Shown here piece after piece: positions 42,802 to 51,784 of a stretch of 64,000 bases of DNA (position 1 is its first letter; every line of letters begins with the position of its first letter). The position numbers and the translations under genes are program-made. Source of the stretch: Akkermansia muciniphila (lineage in GTDB: Bacteria; Verrucomicrobiota; Kiritimatiellia; RFP12; JAAYNR01); the NCBI GenBank assembly GCA_945870025.1, contig CAMBQN010000011.1, positions 26,109 to 90,108 on the forward strand, given 5' to 3'. The notes below the pieces were generated by a model, which saw only the letters and a list, made by a program, of their open reading frames with translations, was not told the origin of the DNA and did no database searches.

Positions 42802-44493
42802 CTAAATCCAGAAGCCAACGGGTTTGAACTGAGCGGCGTCAAACAGCCCCAGGTCGGTGAGCTTGAGCGCCGGGATCACCGGCAGGGCCAGAAACGAGAG
42901 GGTCATGAAGGGCGCCCGCAATGCGCAGCCGCAGGCCCGGACTGCGGCATCGATTCGCGCGGTGGCCGCCGCCGCCTCCTCGCACGTCCCGGCGCTCATC
43001 AGCCCGGCGATCGGCAGCGGCATCACCCGCACGCCCGTGCCGTCGGCCACGGCCAATCCGCCGCCGTGCGCCACCACGGCGTTGACCGCCGCCGCCAGCG
43101 CGTCGTCATCGACCCCTGCGGCGATCACCGGGTGCGAGTCGTGGGCCACGCTGGCCGCCACGGCGCCGCGACCGAGTCCCATCCCCGACACCAGCGCCAG
43201 CGCGGGCGGCACGGCGGCGGCATAGCGGTTGAAGACGGCGAGCTTCGCCAGGCCGCGCGCGGGATCGGCGACCACGACGCCGTCCCGGACGGTCGGGATG
43301 CAGGAGATGGCATCGGTGACGAGCTCGCCATCGCGCACGCCGATCACGCGGCAGGCGCCCGCGCGCGCCGGCATTCGGAAGACGGCCGCCGACACCGGCC
43401 GCAAGGCAAACGAGTTCGGCCGCCGCAGCGGCGTCAGCTCAGGGATTGCCGACCGTCCGTCCGCCGCCAGCACGCGCCCGCCGACCACCGTCCGCCGCAC
43501 GCGGAAATCCCGCAGATCCTCGACCTCGACCCAGTCGGCCCGGTCGCCGAGGCGGAGCTGTCCGACATCGAGACCGTAATGGCGCACCGGGTTGACGCAG
43601 GCCGCCCGCAGCACGTCAAACACATTCAGACCCGCCCCGACAGCGATCCGGACCAGGTCATTGATGTGCCCCTCCAGCAGGTCATCCGGGTGCTTGTCGT
43701 CGGAGCAGAGCATGCAGGCGCCGGGATGCCGCGCGAGCACCGGAAGCAGCGCCTCGAACGTCCGCGCCGCCGACCCGCACCGCAGGAGGATGGTCATCCC
43801 TGCGGCCGCCTTCTCGTATGCCTCCTCGAGATCCAGACATTCGTGATCGGTGGTGATCCCCGCCGCGATGTAGGCGCGCAGCGCCGCGCCGCGCAAGCCC
43901 GGCGCATGTCCGTCGATCGGCTTGCCGCGCGCCCGCGCCGCCGCCAGCTTCGCGATCAGATCCGGATCGCCGCCGAGCACCCCCGGCACATTCATCACCT
44001 CGGCGAGGTGGGTCACACCGGGACGGTCGAGCAGGGCGGCGACGGCGGCGGCGTCCAGCGTCGCCCCTGCCGTCTCGAACGGCGTGGCCGGAACGCAGGA
44101 GGGCGCTCCCGTCGCCATTACGAACGGGGTGCGGGCCCCCTCGGCCAGCATGAAATCAACTCCGTCCACGCCGAGCACATTGGCGATTTCGTGCGGATCG
44201 GTCACAGCCGCCACCGTGCCGTGCCGCACCGCCGCCCGCGCGAACGCGGCGGGGGTGATCAGTGCGCTTTCGATGTGGATGTGCGCGTCGACAAAGCCCG
44301 GCAGGATGAAACCCGGCCCGGGCGACGCCTCGGGCGCCACGGCTTCGATGCGGCCCGTCGCCCCGACCACGATCCGGGCGCCGAACAACCGCCGCCCCTC
44401 CACATCCACAACCGTTCCGCTGACCGACAAGCCATCGCCTGTTGCCGATGCGGGGTTGCGTCCATTGATTCCGCCCTGAAGATGCGCGTCCAT
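42802..44493 (-). CDS. ade: Adenine deaminase
   Basis: 563 residues of the amidohydrolase superfamily adenine deaminase family. Metal ligands HIHIES follow LPGFVDA; DPHEIANVLG, IDGHAPGL, TTDHECLDLEEA and CSDDKHPDDLLEGH are family signatures, and the C-terminal domain has SVAHDSHPVIAAG. Converts adenine to hypoxanthine in purine salvage. The start ATG 44493 precedes a slightly long N-terminus (about 25 residues before the first strand). It is upstream of plsY-gpsA but 43 bp apart; co-transcription is possible. Confidence 0.95.
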   Translation of the reverse strand: MDAHLQGGINGRNPASATGDGLSVSGTVVDVEGRRLFGARIVVGATGRIEAVAPEASPGPGFILPGFVDAHIHIESALITPAAFARAAVRHGTVAAVTDPHEIANVLGVDGVDFMLAEGARTPFVMATGAPSCVPATPFETAGATLDAAAVAALLDRPGVTHLAEVMNVPGVLGGDPDLIAKLAAARARGKPIDGHAPGLRGAALRAYIAAGITTDHECLDLEEAYEKAAAGMTILLRCGSAARTFEALLPVLARHPGACMLCSDDKHPDDLLEGHINDLVRIAVGAGLNVFDVLRAACVNPVRHYGLDVGQLRLGDRADWVEVEDLRDFRVRRTVVGGRVLAADGRSAIPELTPLRRPNSFALRPVSAAVFRMPARAGACRVIGVRDGELVTDAISCIPTVRDGVVVADPARGLAKLAVFNRYAAAVPPALALVSGMGLGRGAVAASVAHDSHPVIAAGVDDDALAAAVNAVVAHGGGLAVADGTGVRVMPLPIAGLMSAGTCEEAAAATARIDAAVRACGCALRAPFMTLSFLALPVIPALKLTDLGLFDAAQFKPVGFWI

Positions 44494-44533
44494 GTAACCA
44501 AGGATGCCTCAATGGCACGGGTATGTCAAGGCG

Positions 44534-44889
44534 GCGCATGGTAGTTCTGATGAGGTCGTTGATTCGTAATCATAATCGTAGAGCCGCTTGCAAAACCCTG
44601 TTTTGCAAGCGAAGTGTTCAGGTGTCAGGTTTCGGGTGTCTGGAAGAACCACACGATGTTTCGTCTTCCTGAAACCTGAAACCTGAAACCGGCGCTTGCA
44701 GGTGTTTTGCAAGCGCCTCCGTAATCTTGCTTTGACCATGCATGTGATTGTAAACTCGGATTGATCCGCAGCACATCCCCTGATCGTGTGCATGAGCAGG
44801 GAGCCGTCTACGAGTCGGATCGGCGAGAGTTGGAGGATTAAGACTAAGATTACGATTAAGAAATAACCCTCATCAGAACTGCCATGCGC
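44534..44889. repeat. Composite palindromic element with 22-bp terminal inverted repeats (family A-like) carrying a nested element
   Basis: Bases 44534-44555 and 44868-44889 are inverted copies with one mismatch (core AGTTCTGATGAGG). Next to them, GATTCGTAATCATAATCG (44560-44577) faces GGATTAAGACTAAGATTACG (44835-44854), the same kind of TAATC arms as in the element at 373-513. The family B element 44581-44719 lies inside. It fills the 410-bp gap between the adenine deaminase gene and the UroD-fold gene. No gene is supported. Confidence 0.85.
44581..44719. repeat. Palindromic MITE-like element, family B, nested copy
   Basis: 139 bp bounded by GAGCCGCTTGCAAAAC and its inverse GTTTTGCAAGCGCCTC (one mismatch). 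Shares with the copy at 25293-25469 the TGTCAGGTTTCGGGTGTC tract, the core CCACACGATGTTTCGTCTTC and the CCTGAAACCTGAAACC tract. Each end folds as a CGCTTGCA hairpin. Position inside the TAATC arms of a larger element indicates insertion after that element was in place. Confidence 0.85.
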
Positions 44890-44902
44890 CCGCTGATCGG
44901 CG

Positions 44903-46207
44903 TCACCCGTATACCTGCGCCCGCGCCGCTTTGACAAGCTCCACCCAGCGCGTCAGGCGTTGCGGCTCATGCTGCACGGTGTGCAGATCCTTCAGCATCA
45001 CCTCCACCCGGCAATCGTGCCGCTTCGTCACCGTGAAGGTCTCCACCAGGCTCCGCTTGATCGCGGCCTCGTCCATCCGGTCGGTCGACACGGCGGCGGG
45101 ATGCGGTTTGCAGCAGAAGACGTAGCCGGGGCCAAGCTGCGCGGCGCTCTTTTCGATGTCCGCCCAGGGGGAGATGGACACTCGGCGCAGATTGCGGACC
45201 CGCTTCAACACCGGAAGCCAGTCGTGCAGCGGCTCACAGCAGCCGTAGCACCCCAACCCGAAGCGCTCGATGATCGGCTGGAGGTGCGGGAAGAACAGCT
45301 CCTCATACATCGCCGGCGAGATGCCGACCAGATCCTGGCTCTCCTGACCGCCCCAGAGATCGCGGCACCGCACGTGAGCCGGATCAAAACCGACCGCCGG
45401 CAGGACGTCTGTGTAGCCGATGCCGCCGTTGTTGATCCACTCGCAACCGTTGTTCAGCGACAGGAATCCGCCGGTTTCCAATTGATCCAGCACCGACTGG
45501 TGATTGGCGGCCAACCGGGCCAGCAGCTCCTGCACCCAGCCCGGCTCGTCCAGCATGTCCAGCATCAGGGTGTCCATGCCGCGCAACATCACGGCGGTCT
45601 GACAGACGCCGCCGACGGTATGCCACCAGTGGTGACGGCGCCTCACGGTCAGAATGCCATCGAAGATTTCATGCGCCCGCGTCAGCCACTCGGCGGAACG
45701 TTCCTGATTCACCGTCACGCGGGGCGTCCGCAGCATCTCGATGTCGCGGTGCTCCTTCAAAGGCCGCTCGTAATGAATCGCGCCCAGGCTGGAATGGCTC
45801 GACAGCACCAGATTGGAAAACGGATGGATGTAATACGGCTGGCGATCCCCCGCGTCCGTCATCGTCTGCTCAACCTGCAACCCGTTGCCGCTGATCTCCG
45901 CGTCCCACGGCACGTTGAAGACCGCATCCACGGGCTGATCGTCCCGCAGGAACTCGTGGGTCGCGATCGCCAGCCGCAACTGCATCTCCCAGCCCCGCAG
46001 CAAGGGATCGGAGCACGACAGGCTCTCCCAGGGAAGAATCTCCAGCCAGACCCCTTCCGGAAAGCAGTAGATGCGCGGAGGCACGGCATCCAGCCGGTTC
46101 AACGCGCGGATCGCCCGGCGCTTCTCCTCCTGCTCGGGCAACGCGGCGATCTCCGCCACGCGTCGCGCCAGATCTCGCAAAACATGGATCTCGGTGCCTG
46201 TTTTCAT
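44903..46207 (-). CDS. Uroporphyrinogen decarboxylase-fold protein, probable corrinoid methyltransferase-type
   Basis: 434 residues from ATG 46207 (GGGAG upstream). The C-terminal half has UroD-fold features: GCEWINNGGIGYTDVLP, the GGQESQDLVGISPAMYEELF segment, GLGCYGCCEPLHDWLPVLKR, and ISPWADIEKSAAQLGPGYVF. The CYGCCEP stretch stands where MtaA/MtbA-like enzymes and their distant relatives bind metal or thiols. True heme-pathway UroD is shorter (about 350). It follows the GH78 gene by 5 bp, so a role in handling a methylated plant or algal sugar is conceivable but inferred. Confidence 0.7.
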   Translation of the reverse strand: MKTGTEIHVLRDLARRVAEIAALPEQEEKRRAIRALNRLDAVPPRIYCFPEGVWLEILPWESLSCSDPLLRGWEMQLRLAIATHEFLRDDQPVDAVFNVPWDAEISGNGLQVEQTMTDAGDRQPYYIHPFSNLVLSSHSSLGAIHYERPLKEHRDIEMLRTPRVTVNQERSAEWLTRAHEIFDGILTVRRRHHWWHTVGGVCQTAVMLRGMDTLMLDMLDEPGWVQELLARLAANHQSVLDQLETGGFLSLNNGCEWINNGGIGYTDVLPAVGFDPAHVRCRDLWGGQESQDLVGISPAMYEELFFPHLQPIIERFGLGCYGCCEPLHDWLPVLKRVRNLRRVSISPWADIEKSAAQLGPGYVFCCKPHPAAVSTDRMDEAAIKRSLVETFTVTKRHDCRVEVMLKDLHTVQHEPQRLTRWVELVKAARAQVYG

Positions 46208-46212
46208 CGTTG

Positions 46213-49200
46213 TCAAACTCCCTCATCCCGATGGCATTCCGGGGGCGCCGCGCAGGTGATATCCAACTTGCCGGTGTCGTTGCGCTGCCAACTGACATGG
46301 ATCGGACCATGCGGCGTGACCACCGAGCCGCGCGCCCATGCCAGATCGCCCGGACACGGCTCGACACAAAAACGGCGAAACCCGGGATCCAAGGGACGAA
46401 TGCCCAGCACACGGGTGGGCAGGTAAACAGCGGGCGCCGCGCTCCAGGCGTGAGCCACACTGCGCGTCCAACCGAATGTCTCCGGGCAGGTCCGGAATCC
46501 CATTTCAGCCATCTTACCCCACTCGCGACGCATCACGTCAAACGCCAGACGCCCCTCACCGATCTGGAAGAGCGCACCCAACGTGAAGAACAGGAAAAAC
46601 GGCGAGCCAACGGCCACAATACCGTCGGGCGCTTCCTGCTCCGAGGGCGGCCCCAAGGTGCGACCGGCCGGCGAGCCGCCTGCGAAGCGACCACGCTCGA
46701 CCCTCCGAATGATCTTCCGGACCGCATCCATACGTTCGGGTGGCACACACGCGCACAGCGCCGCAAGGGTATTGCTCTGCTCACTCACACGCAGGCAGCC
46801 GTGATATTTTTCCCACGGCAGAATCGGCCAGCCTTTCTTCCGGCAGAGTTCCTGATAGTGCCGGTAACCCCATTCATCGCGCACCGTGTCCACATACGCC
46901 TGTCGTTCTTCATTCCAGCACAGTCGATTGATCACGGCTTGGCGCTGATCGGCTTCCATCGCATGGGCTTTGGCCTCCTGCGGCAAGCCCAGGGCGGTTG
47001 CCATTTCAGCCGCCACGCGCAAACAGGCCACGAGCAGCACATTGTTGGCCGTCACCTCGCCATAAGGAGACAGGTCGTTAGCGCCCCATTCGATCAGGTT
47101 CCACGCGCCGGGGATGTCGAGCAAGCCCCGTTCGTTCGTCAGCAAACGGCACCGGTGAAACAGGTCCGCGAGATACCCGTAGTTCTCCTTCAGATCGTTG
47201 GTGTCGCCGCCGTGCAACCAGTGATCCCCGCACTGCAATCCCCAGAGCAGCGCCCACATGGGCAGGCCGCCTTCCGGATAATTGGGAAAAGCCGCGATCG
47301 GCAGGTATCGACCGCTGGCGTACCCTTCGTCGTTCGGGAAATACTCCTTCACCCATTCTGGCGCGAGGGAGCGGCCGACGATGCGGATGCAGCGCTGATC
47401 GAGATCCATCGCGCCAAACGCAAGCTGATTGATCTGCGCCGTGATCCGGGCATCGCCGACCCAGAACGCCTGCTCATGGCCCGGACAGTCCACGTAGGTG
47501 TCGAGCATGCAGACGGCCGCCGTATCGAGGCTCATGCGATAGGCCTGGTTGAGCTGCCAGTCGCTGCACTCGAAACTGCCGGTCTCGGCTGCGGGATAGA
47601 CCGTGCGGCGGCAGCGCAGCGTATAGAATTGCACCGGTCGGTCAAACTCGCGAACCGTCACGGATACATAGCGGAAGCCGCGCCGGATGTGCGACGTAAA
47701 GGTCTGCAACCCTTCCCGGCAGACATAGCGAAAGCCGTTGTGACACATCCAGGCAATGCCGTGGGGGTTGATCAGCTCAAATCCCTGCGTATCAATGACC
47801 GTGCCGGCCGGTGCCTCCACGGTCAGTTCCAGGTAGCCGATCATCTCGCAGCCGAAATCCACAATGAAATGCGCATCGTAACCCGGCGTCGGGACGAGCG
47901 TAGCCGCATCGGCGTGCGCATGCAGCAGGTTCTGCGGATTACGCAGGGGCGATGTGAGCGCGGCATCGACCGGCGGTCGTGGCTGCGCGCGCTGAATCGC
48001 CGGATCCAGCAGGCCGCCGCGCACGCTGTAGAAGGATTGCGACCAGACATCATGGTACACGCTGCTCGGCTCTACGGGCACGGGCACAAACCCGGAGCGC
48101 ATCGCAACGGGGATCTGGTCCACGTTGCCGGCCGCCAGCATCTCTTCCAGCCCGGCCGGCTGCGGAATCGTGTCCGAAGTCTCGTGCCAGGGGTAGTTGA
48201 CCGATGCATCGGGAAAGACGTACAGCGCCCAGGCGCCTGTCGGTCCGGACACGATCCGTTGGGAGGAGAAGGACAACGGGGCATCCGTTTCCAGCAACAG
48301 TTCCATCTCGATGGCGAAATAGCCGACTTGCTTGATGGCCAGCAGGCTCGTGCCCGCCGGAAGCGTGAATGTTCCCGTCTTCGCATCGGGAACGATGCGC
48401 TCGCCATTCAGATGAACAAGATGCCCAATTTTCAGTCGGACCGTAGCCGCGGCAATGGCTGTGATCTCCGTGGCGTAGACTTTGATGGCCGTGTGCTGCT
48501 GGGGCGGCGAGCTGAGACGAAAGCGGAAGCCGCGCGGAAGCCGCGCCAGTTCGATGGCGGCGAACGACACCGGCAAAACGGGATCATCCGAGAGCAGTCC
48601 GATGCCGCTCGGCTCCAGCGTCGTCCAGGGCGCCAGGCCAACCGGACCGAGTTCAACGGCGGGCGCCCAGTCGGAATCGTCGAACGCCCCGCCCGTCCAA
48701 CCCTGCAGTTCCCGTCGGGCATCGAATCCTTCCTCGCGGCCCAGGAGCAGACCTTCGCTGAAAGATCGGCCGGCGGCCCCGCTCGTGAATGCCTCGTGCA
48801 GGCGAACTTTCCAGCGACGGTCCGTCGCCACCGTGAACGACTGGCCTGCGGCATCCTGCCAGCTCAGCGCCGCCAAGATCCCCGGCAATCGGGGGGCTGT
48901 GTGCGGCGACTCCGCCCCGGCGGCCGGCGCCAGCACGGCCAGCACATTCGCCGCGCCCGGGCGCAGATAGGGATGCACGTCCACCGTGTCATACGCCTTG
49001 CAGAAATCGTAGGAACGGGCCGGCCCGCGCGTGACGAGCGTGCCGTTGACGTAAAGCAGATAGTGGAAAGAAGCCGTAATCCGCAGGCTTGCGGCGTGGC
49101 AGTCGGCGGGCAGGGCCACCGACCGGCGAAACATCAGCCAAGCGTCGTTGGCGTTGCCGTCAGACCAGATCCAGCGTGTGGCGGACGGAAAAGGATCGTC

Positions 49201-49236
49201 TTTTGCGGGTGTTTTCATGGGGATGAATTGTGACAT
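46213..49236 (-). CDS. GH78-like alpha-L-rhamnosidase
   Basis: 1007 residues from ATG 49236 (ATG 49218 is the alternative). An N-terminal beta-sandwich (RWIWSDGNANDAWLMFRRSV, then LYVNGTLVTRGPARSY) as in GH78 D-domains is followed by the second beta domain (HFIVDFGCEMIGYLELTVEA) and the (alpha/alpha)6 catalytic domain with DTYVDCPGHEQAFWVGDARI, ANNVLLVACL and PETFGWTRSVAHAWSAAPA. The acidic cluster DCPxxExxxWVGD is the GH78 catalytic region, though the usual GATTIWE motif is replaced by PETFGWT, so specificity may differ. No signal peptide. Co-transcribed with the UroD-fold gene. Confidence 0.85.
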   Translation of the reverse strand: MSQFIPMKTPAKDDPFPSATRWIWSDGNANDAWLMFRRSVALPADCHAASLRITASFHYLLYVNGTLVTRGPARSYDFCKAYDTVDVHPYLRPGAANVLAVLAPAAGAESPHTAPRLPGILAALSWQDAAGQSFTVATDRRWKVRLHEAFTSGAAGRSFSEGLLLGREEGFDARRELQGWTGGAFDDSDWAPAVELGPVGLAPWTTLEPSGIGLLSDDPVLPVSFAAIELARLPRGFRFRLSSPPQQHTAIKVYATEITAIAAATVRLKIGHLVHLNGERIVPDAKTGTFTLPAGTSLLAIKQVGYFAIEMELLLETDAPLSFSSQRIVSGPTGAWALYVFPDASVNYPWHETSDTIPQPAGLEEMLAAGNVDQIPVAMRSGFVPVPVEPSSVYHDVWSQSFYSVRGGLLDPAIQRAQPRPPVDAALTSPLRNPQNLLHAHADAATLVPTPGYDAHFIVDFGCEMIGYLELTVEAPAGTVIDTQGFELINPHGIAWMCHNGFRYVCREGLQTFTSHIRRGFRYVSVTVREFDRPVQFYTLRCRRTVYPAAETGSFECSDWQLNQAYRMSLDTAAVCMLDTYVDCPGHEQAFWVGDARITAQINQLAFGAMDLDQRCIRIVGRSLAPEWVKEYFPNDEGYASGRYLPIAAFPNYPEGGLPMWALLWGLQCGDHWLHGGDTNDLKENYGYLADLFHRCRLLTNERGLLDIPGAWNLIEWGANDLSPYGEVTANNVLLVACLRVAAEMATALGLPQEAKAHAMEADQRQAVINRLCWNEERQAYVDTVRDEWGYRHYQELCRKKGWPILPWEKYHGCLRVSEQSNTLAALCACVPPERMDAVRKIIRRVERGRFAGGSPAGRTLGPPSEQEAPDGIVAVGSPFFLFFTLGALFQIGEGRLAFDVMRREWGKMAEMGFRTCPETFGWTRSVAHAWSAAPAVYLPTRVLGIRPLDPGFRRFCVEPCPGDLAWARGSVVTPHGPIHVSWQRNDTGKLDITCAAPPECHRDEGV

Positions 49237-49787
49237 ACAACCGGTGTAAGGACAAGAATCAAGATGAAGCAAAATCTGAAAATGGAAAGCTGAAAACTGA
49301 AAGAACCTGCACCACCCAACACACAACACCCAACGGAGACGCTGGCGCGCAGGGTCTGCGCTCGTTGCAGGCCGTCAGGCCTGGAGCCGGGGTGCCCTCA
49401 CCCCGGCCGTTGGCAATCCCATACAACTGCCGGGCGCATCCCCTTTTCGTTGACTTTACGTGTTCTTGATGGGAGTGCGGGCGTCCCGCCCACTTTGGGA
49501 AGCACGCGAAATTGCCAACGTAGCGGGCGGGACACCCGCCATTCCCCCCCCCCCCACAAACCCGGAAGCGCCTAATTTTAACGCAAAACCCGCCAAGGAA
49601 CGGTTTCACTCGGAAGGAAGTTGGGCGTTGGGTGTTGAGTTTTCAAATCCATTAACTTAACACCTATGGGCGGCGGAGGCGGCGGGTTGGGGATGTTGGG
49701 GACGGCCGGGAGTCGCGTGACAGAGGCCGTGGGCGGGAAGAGCTTGGCCGCATTCCTGCCGGGATCCTCGGGCGGGAATTCGCGTTC
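49237..49787. other. Long intergenic region with hairpins and repeat ends
   Basis: About 550 bp without a convincing gene. It contains a GCCGGGGTGCCCTCACCCCGG hairpin class sequence near 49394-49414, the GCGGGCGTCCCGCC inverted pair described separately, a C-run at 49543-49553, and CATTAACTTAACACCTATG at 49652-49670, shared with 24061-24078. It looks like a collection of decayed repeats. Confidence 0.6.
49471..49546. repeat. Inverted repeat GCGGGYGTCCCGCC
   Basis: GCGGGCGTCCCGCC (49477-49490) and GGCGGGACACCCGC (49526-49539) are inverted copies with one mismatch, separated by 35 bp containing GAAGCACGCGAAATTGCC. Non-coding. Confidence 0.65.
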
Positions 49788-49934
49788 TCATGACGCCTGT
49801 TTCTCGCAGGTGGTTTTCTGGCCCCGGGCGTGATGGTAGGCGCGGCAGGCTTCGCAGTCGCCATGATTGGAGCAGTCGGACCACGTGCACGGGCAGTCGG
49901 GGTTTGTCTTCTTTTCGATTTTCTTTTCGCTCAT
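49788..49934 (-). CDS. Small cysteine-rich protein (putative metal-binding, DUF6485-like)
   Basis: 48 residues from ATG 49934, with GGAGG six bases upstream. After a lysine-rich N-terminus (MSEKKIEKKTNPD) come CPCTWSDCSNHGDCEACRAY and TTCEKQ, seven cysteines and two or three histidines. The C-x-C-x4-C-x4-C-x2-C spacing and the AYHHARG segment resemble small bacterial proteins of the type CTYxxCxxHGxCCECxAYHR. It probably binds zinc or iron. It is too short to be found by ordinary length cut-offs. Confidence 0.7.
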   Translation of the reverse strand: MSEKKIEKKTNPDCPCTWSDCSNHGDCEACRAYHHARGQKTTCEKQAS

Positions 49935-50156
49935 GTCGAACCTCCGTCAATTGCGGGAGTAGTGTACAGGAGATGAGAGAAAGCTGAAAGCTGAAATTGA
50001 ACACTCAACGCCCAACATCCAACCTCCAACATGCAACGGAGATGAAGGGAATGGATGAAGGAAGTCACACTGAATACTGCCCCCTTTCCCCTGCTTGCAT
50101 TCGCGCCCTTTCTTTGCGACCATGGATACACGGTAACCAGCAAAGGAAACAAACCT

Positions 50157-50489
50157 ATGTCCGTTGTGTATGATCTGTGCGTGAGTGTGTCCAACGCGCT
50201 CCATCCGCATATCGCCAAGATCGCGCTGTCTCTGGCGGCCACCCTTCTGTTCCTCTATGGGCAGCAGATTCACGGTGTGGTGAAGGGGTTGATCAAGGAC
50301 CTTCACTTTCTCTTGCGGCTGCTCATCTTGATCGTTGTGTGCGCCTTGGGCTACGGGACGCTCGGCTTTGTGCTCACCCGGCTGTTCGAACTGGGGCTTG
50401 GCCAGTTGGATCGTTTTGCCCTGGGGCCGGTGGTGATCGGACTCTTCCTGCTGGTTGGATTGCTGGCGGAACGCAACAAGGCCATGTAG
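50157..50489 (+). CDS. DUF3392-like small inner-membrane protein
   Basis: 110 residues from ATG 50157 with AAAGGAAAC upstream. Three membrane helices are visible (HIAKIALSLAATLLFLYG, LLRLLILIVVCALGYGTLGF and APVVIGLFLLVGLL-type PVVIGLFLLVGLLAERNK). Order and spacing, including YGQQIHGVVKGLIKDLHFLL between helices 1 and 2, match DUF3392 proteins of about 108 residues found in gamma-proteobacteria. Function unknown. It is convergent with the glycosyltransferase at the end of the electron-transfer operon. Confidence 0.72.
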   Translation: MSVVYDLCVSVSNALHPHIAKIALSLAATLLFLYGQQIHGVVKGLIKDLHFLLRLLILIVVCALGYGTLGFVLTRLFELGLGQLDRFALGPVVIGLFLLVGLLAERNKAM

Positions 50490-50497
50490 TCCGCCTG

Positions 50498-51784
50498 CTA
50501 ACGAAGTTCCCGATATACGCGGGTCACCTCCGCGACCATGCGGGCTAGGCTGTACGTTTCGACGACCGCCGTCCGTCCGGCCGCTCCATAGCGTGCGGCC
50601 AACGCGCGATCCGTCAACAGGGGCGCCAACGCCCCGGCCAGCGCCGCAGGGGTGGCCCCGTCATAAATCACACCTCCGCCGGTCGCAGCGACAATCTCCG
50701 GATAGGCGCCCAACCGGGGCTGCACCACGGGAACACCGCAGGCCATAGCCTCGATCTGAAACAACCCGAAGGCCTCGGGTCGCCTCGCGGGCACCGAAAG
50801 GACGCTGAGCGAGCGGAGAAACGCGCTGCGATGCGGTTCGCGGAAGGCATCGACGAAGGCGACGGCAGAGGCCTGTCCGGATGCGGCGATGCGTGCGCGG
50901 AGGCGTTTGAGAAAGGGGGTGCTTGCTCCGCTGTCGCCCCCCGTGATCCGCAACTGGAGGGTGGCCAGTTCGGGCCGGCCGCGCAACAGCAGGAAGGCTT
51001 CGAGCAACGTGTCCAGGCCGCGCGAGGGCGTCAGTTCGGAGAGAAAACCGAGGGTCGGCGTTTCCGGCGGCGCCGCCGGTGGCGAGAAGGCGTCCACATC
51101 GATTCCGATCGGGATGGTGCTACACTGGGACGCCGTCAGGCCCAGGCGCGCTTGCATGATTTCGGAATAGGTGGCGCTGACCGGAAGGAACCTATCGACC
51201 GAATGACTCAGTGCCTTGACGCGCGCCCAGCAGCGTTCGCGATAGTCCGGGGGGAGCGCGTCCAACCAGGTGTCCTCGTCCTGCAGCGTACAGACGATCC
51301 GGGCGTCAAAGGTCTCGCGCAGGAGAGGTACCAACCCCAGCAGAAGCGCATTGGAGATGTGAATGATGTCGGGTGGCGGTTGCGTCTTCAGCCATACGGC
51401 CATCTGATCGAGGGCGTCACGGTGACGGCCCTCCCGCCCCTCGAGCATGCCGAGCGTAAGATCGCCGAGACCCGCCGCTTGTGTGGTGCCTGCCTGTCCC
51501 GCCGCCCAGCGGAGCACGCCCGGGGCGTCCAGCAGGCGGCGCCATGCCGGGGGGAGCCGGCGGTAAAACGGCAGTTTCTGCTGCAACCAGGTGTTGACCG
51601 CGCCGAAGAATACCGGCGACTGAGCCACCGCGCCGTCCGTCAGTTCCAAGAACGGGAGGTACATGGGCATGAACAGCACGTCATGACCCGCCGCCTGCAG
51701 GGCTTTCACGAGACCGATGTCCCGGACGCAGTTCTGGCAGTAGAACCCGCCGCCCGATCCCGGCACGATGTGGACGATGTTCAT
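50498..51784 (-). CDS. Glycosyltransferase family 4
   Basis: 428 residues. GT-B fold: N-terminal HIVPGSGGGFYCQNCVRDIG and DIIHISNALLLG; C-terminal nucleotide-sugar part with IPIGIDVDAF, LGFLSELTPSRGLDTLLEAF, and the EX7E motif region RRPEAFGLFQIEAMACGVPV. It should add a sugar to a lipid or polysaccharide acceptor in the cytoplasm. ATG 51784 overlaps the preceding oxidoreductase gene by ATGA, making it the last gene of the electron-transfer operon although its link to redox chemistry is unclear. Confidence 0.88.
   Translation of the reverse strand: MNIVHIVPGSGGGFYCQNCVRDIGLVKALQAAGHDVLFMPMYLPFLELTDGAVAQSPVFFGAVNTWLQQKLPFYRRLPPAWRRLLDAPGVLRWAAGQAGTTQAAGLGDLTLGMLEGREGRHRDALDQMAVWLKTQPPPDIIHISNALLLGLVPLLRETFDARIVCTLQDEDTWLDALPPDYRERCWARVKALSHSVDRFLPVSATYSEIMQARLGLTASQCSTIPIGIDVDAFSPPAAPPETPTLGFLSELTPSRGLDTLLEAFLLLRGRPELATLQLRITGGDSGASTPFLKRLRARIAASGQASAVAFVDAFREPHRSAFLRSLSVLSVPARRPEAFGLFQIEAMACGVPVVQPRLGAYPEIVAATGGGVIYDGATPAALAGALAPLLTDRALAARYGAAGRTAVVETYSLARMVAEVTRVYRELR

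Noticed and set aside
46210..49233. 1007-codon plus-strand open frame opposite the GH78 gene
   Set aside because: Antisense shadow; low-complexity His/Arg/Gln-rich translation, whereas the minus strand gives clear GH78 domains.
49460..49660. 66-codon plus-strand frame
   Set aside because: It spans inverted repeats and a C-run, has no ribosome site and no recognisable protein pattern.
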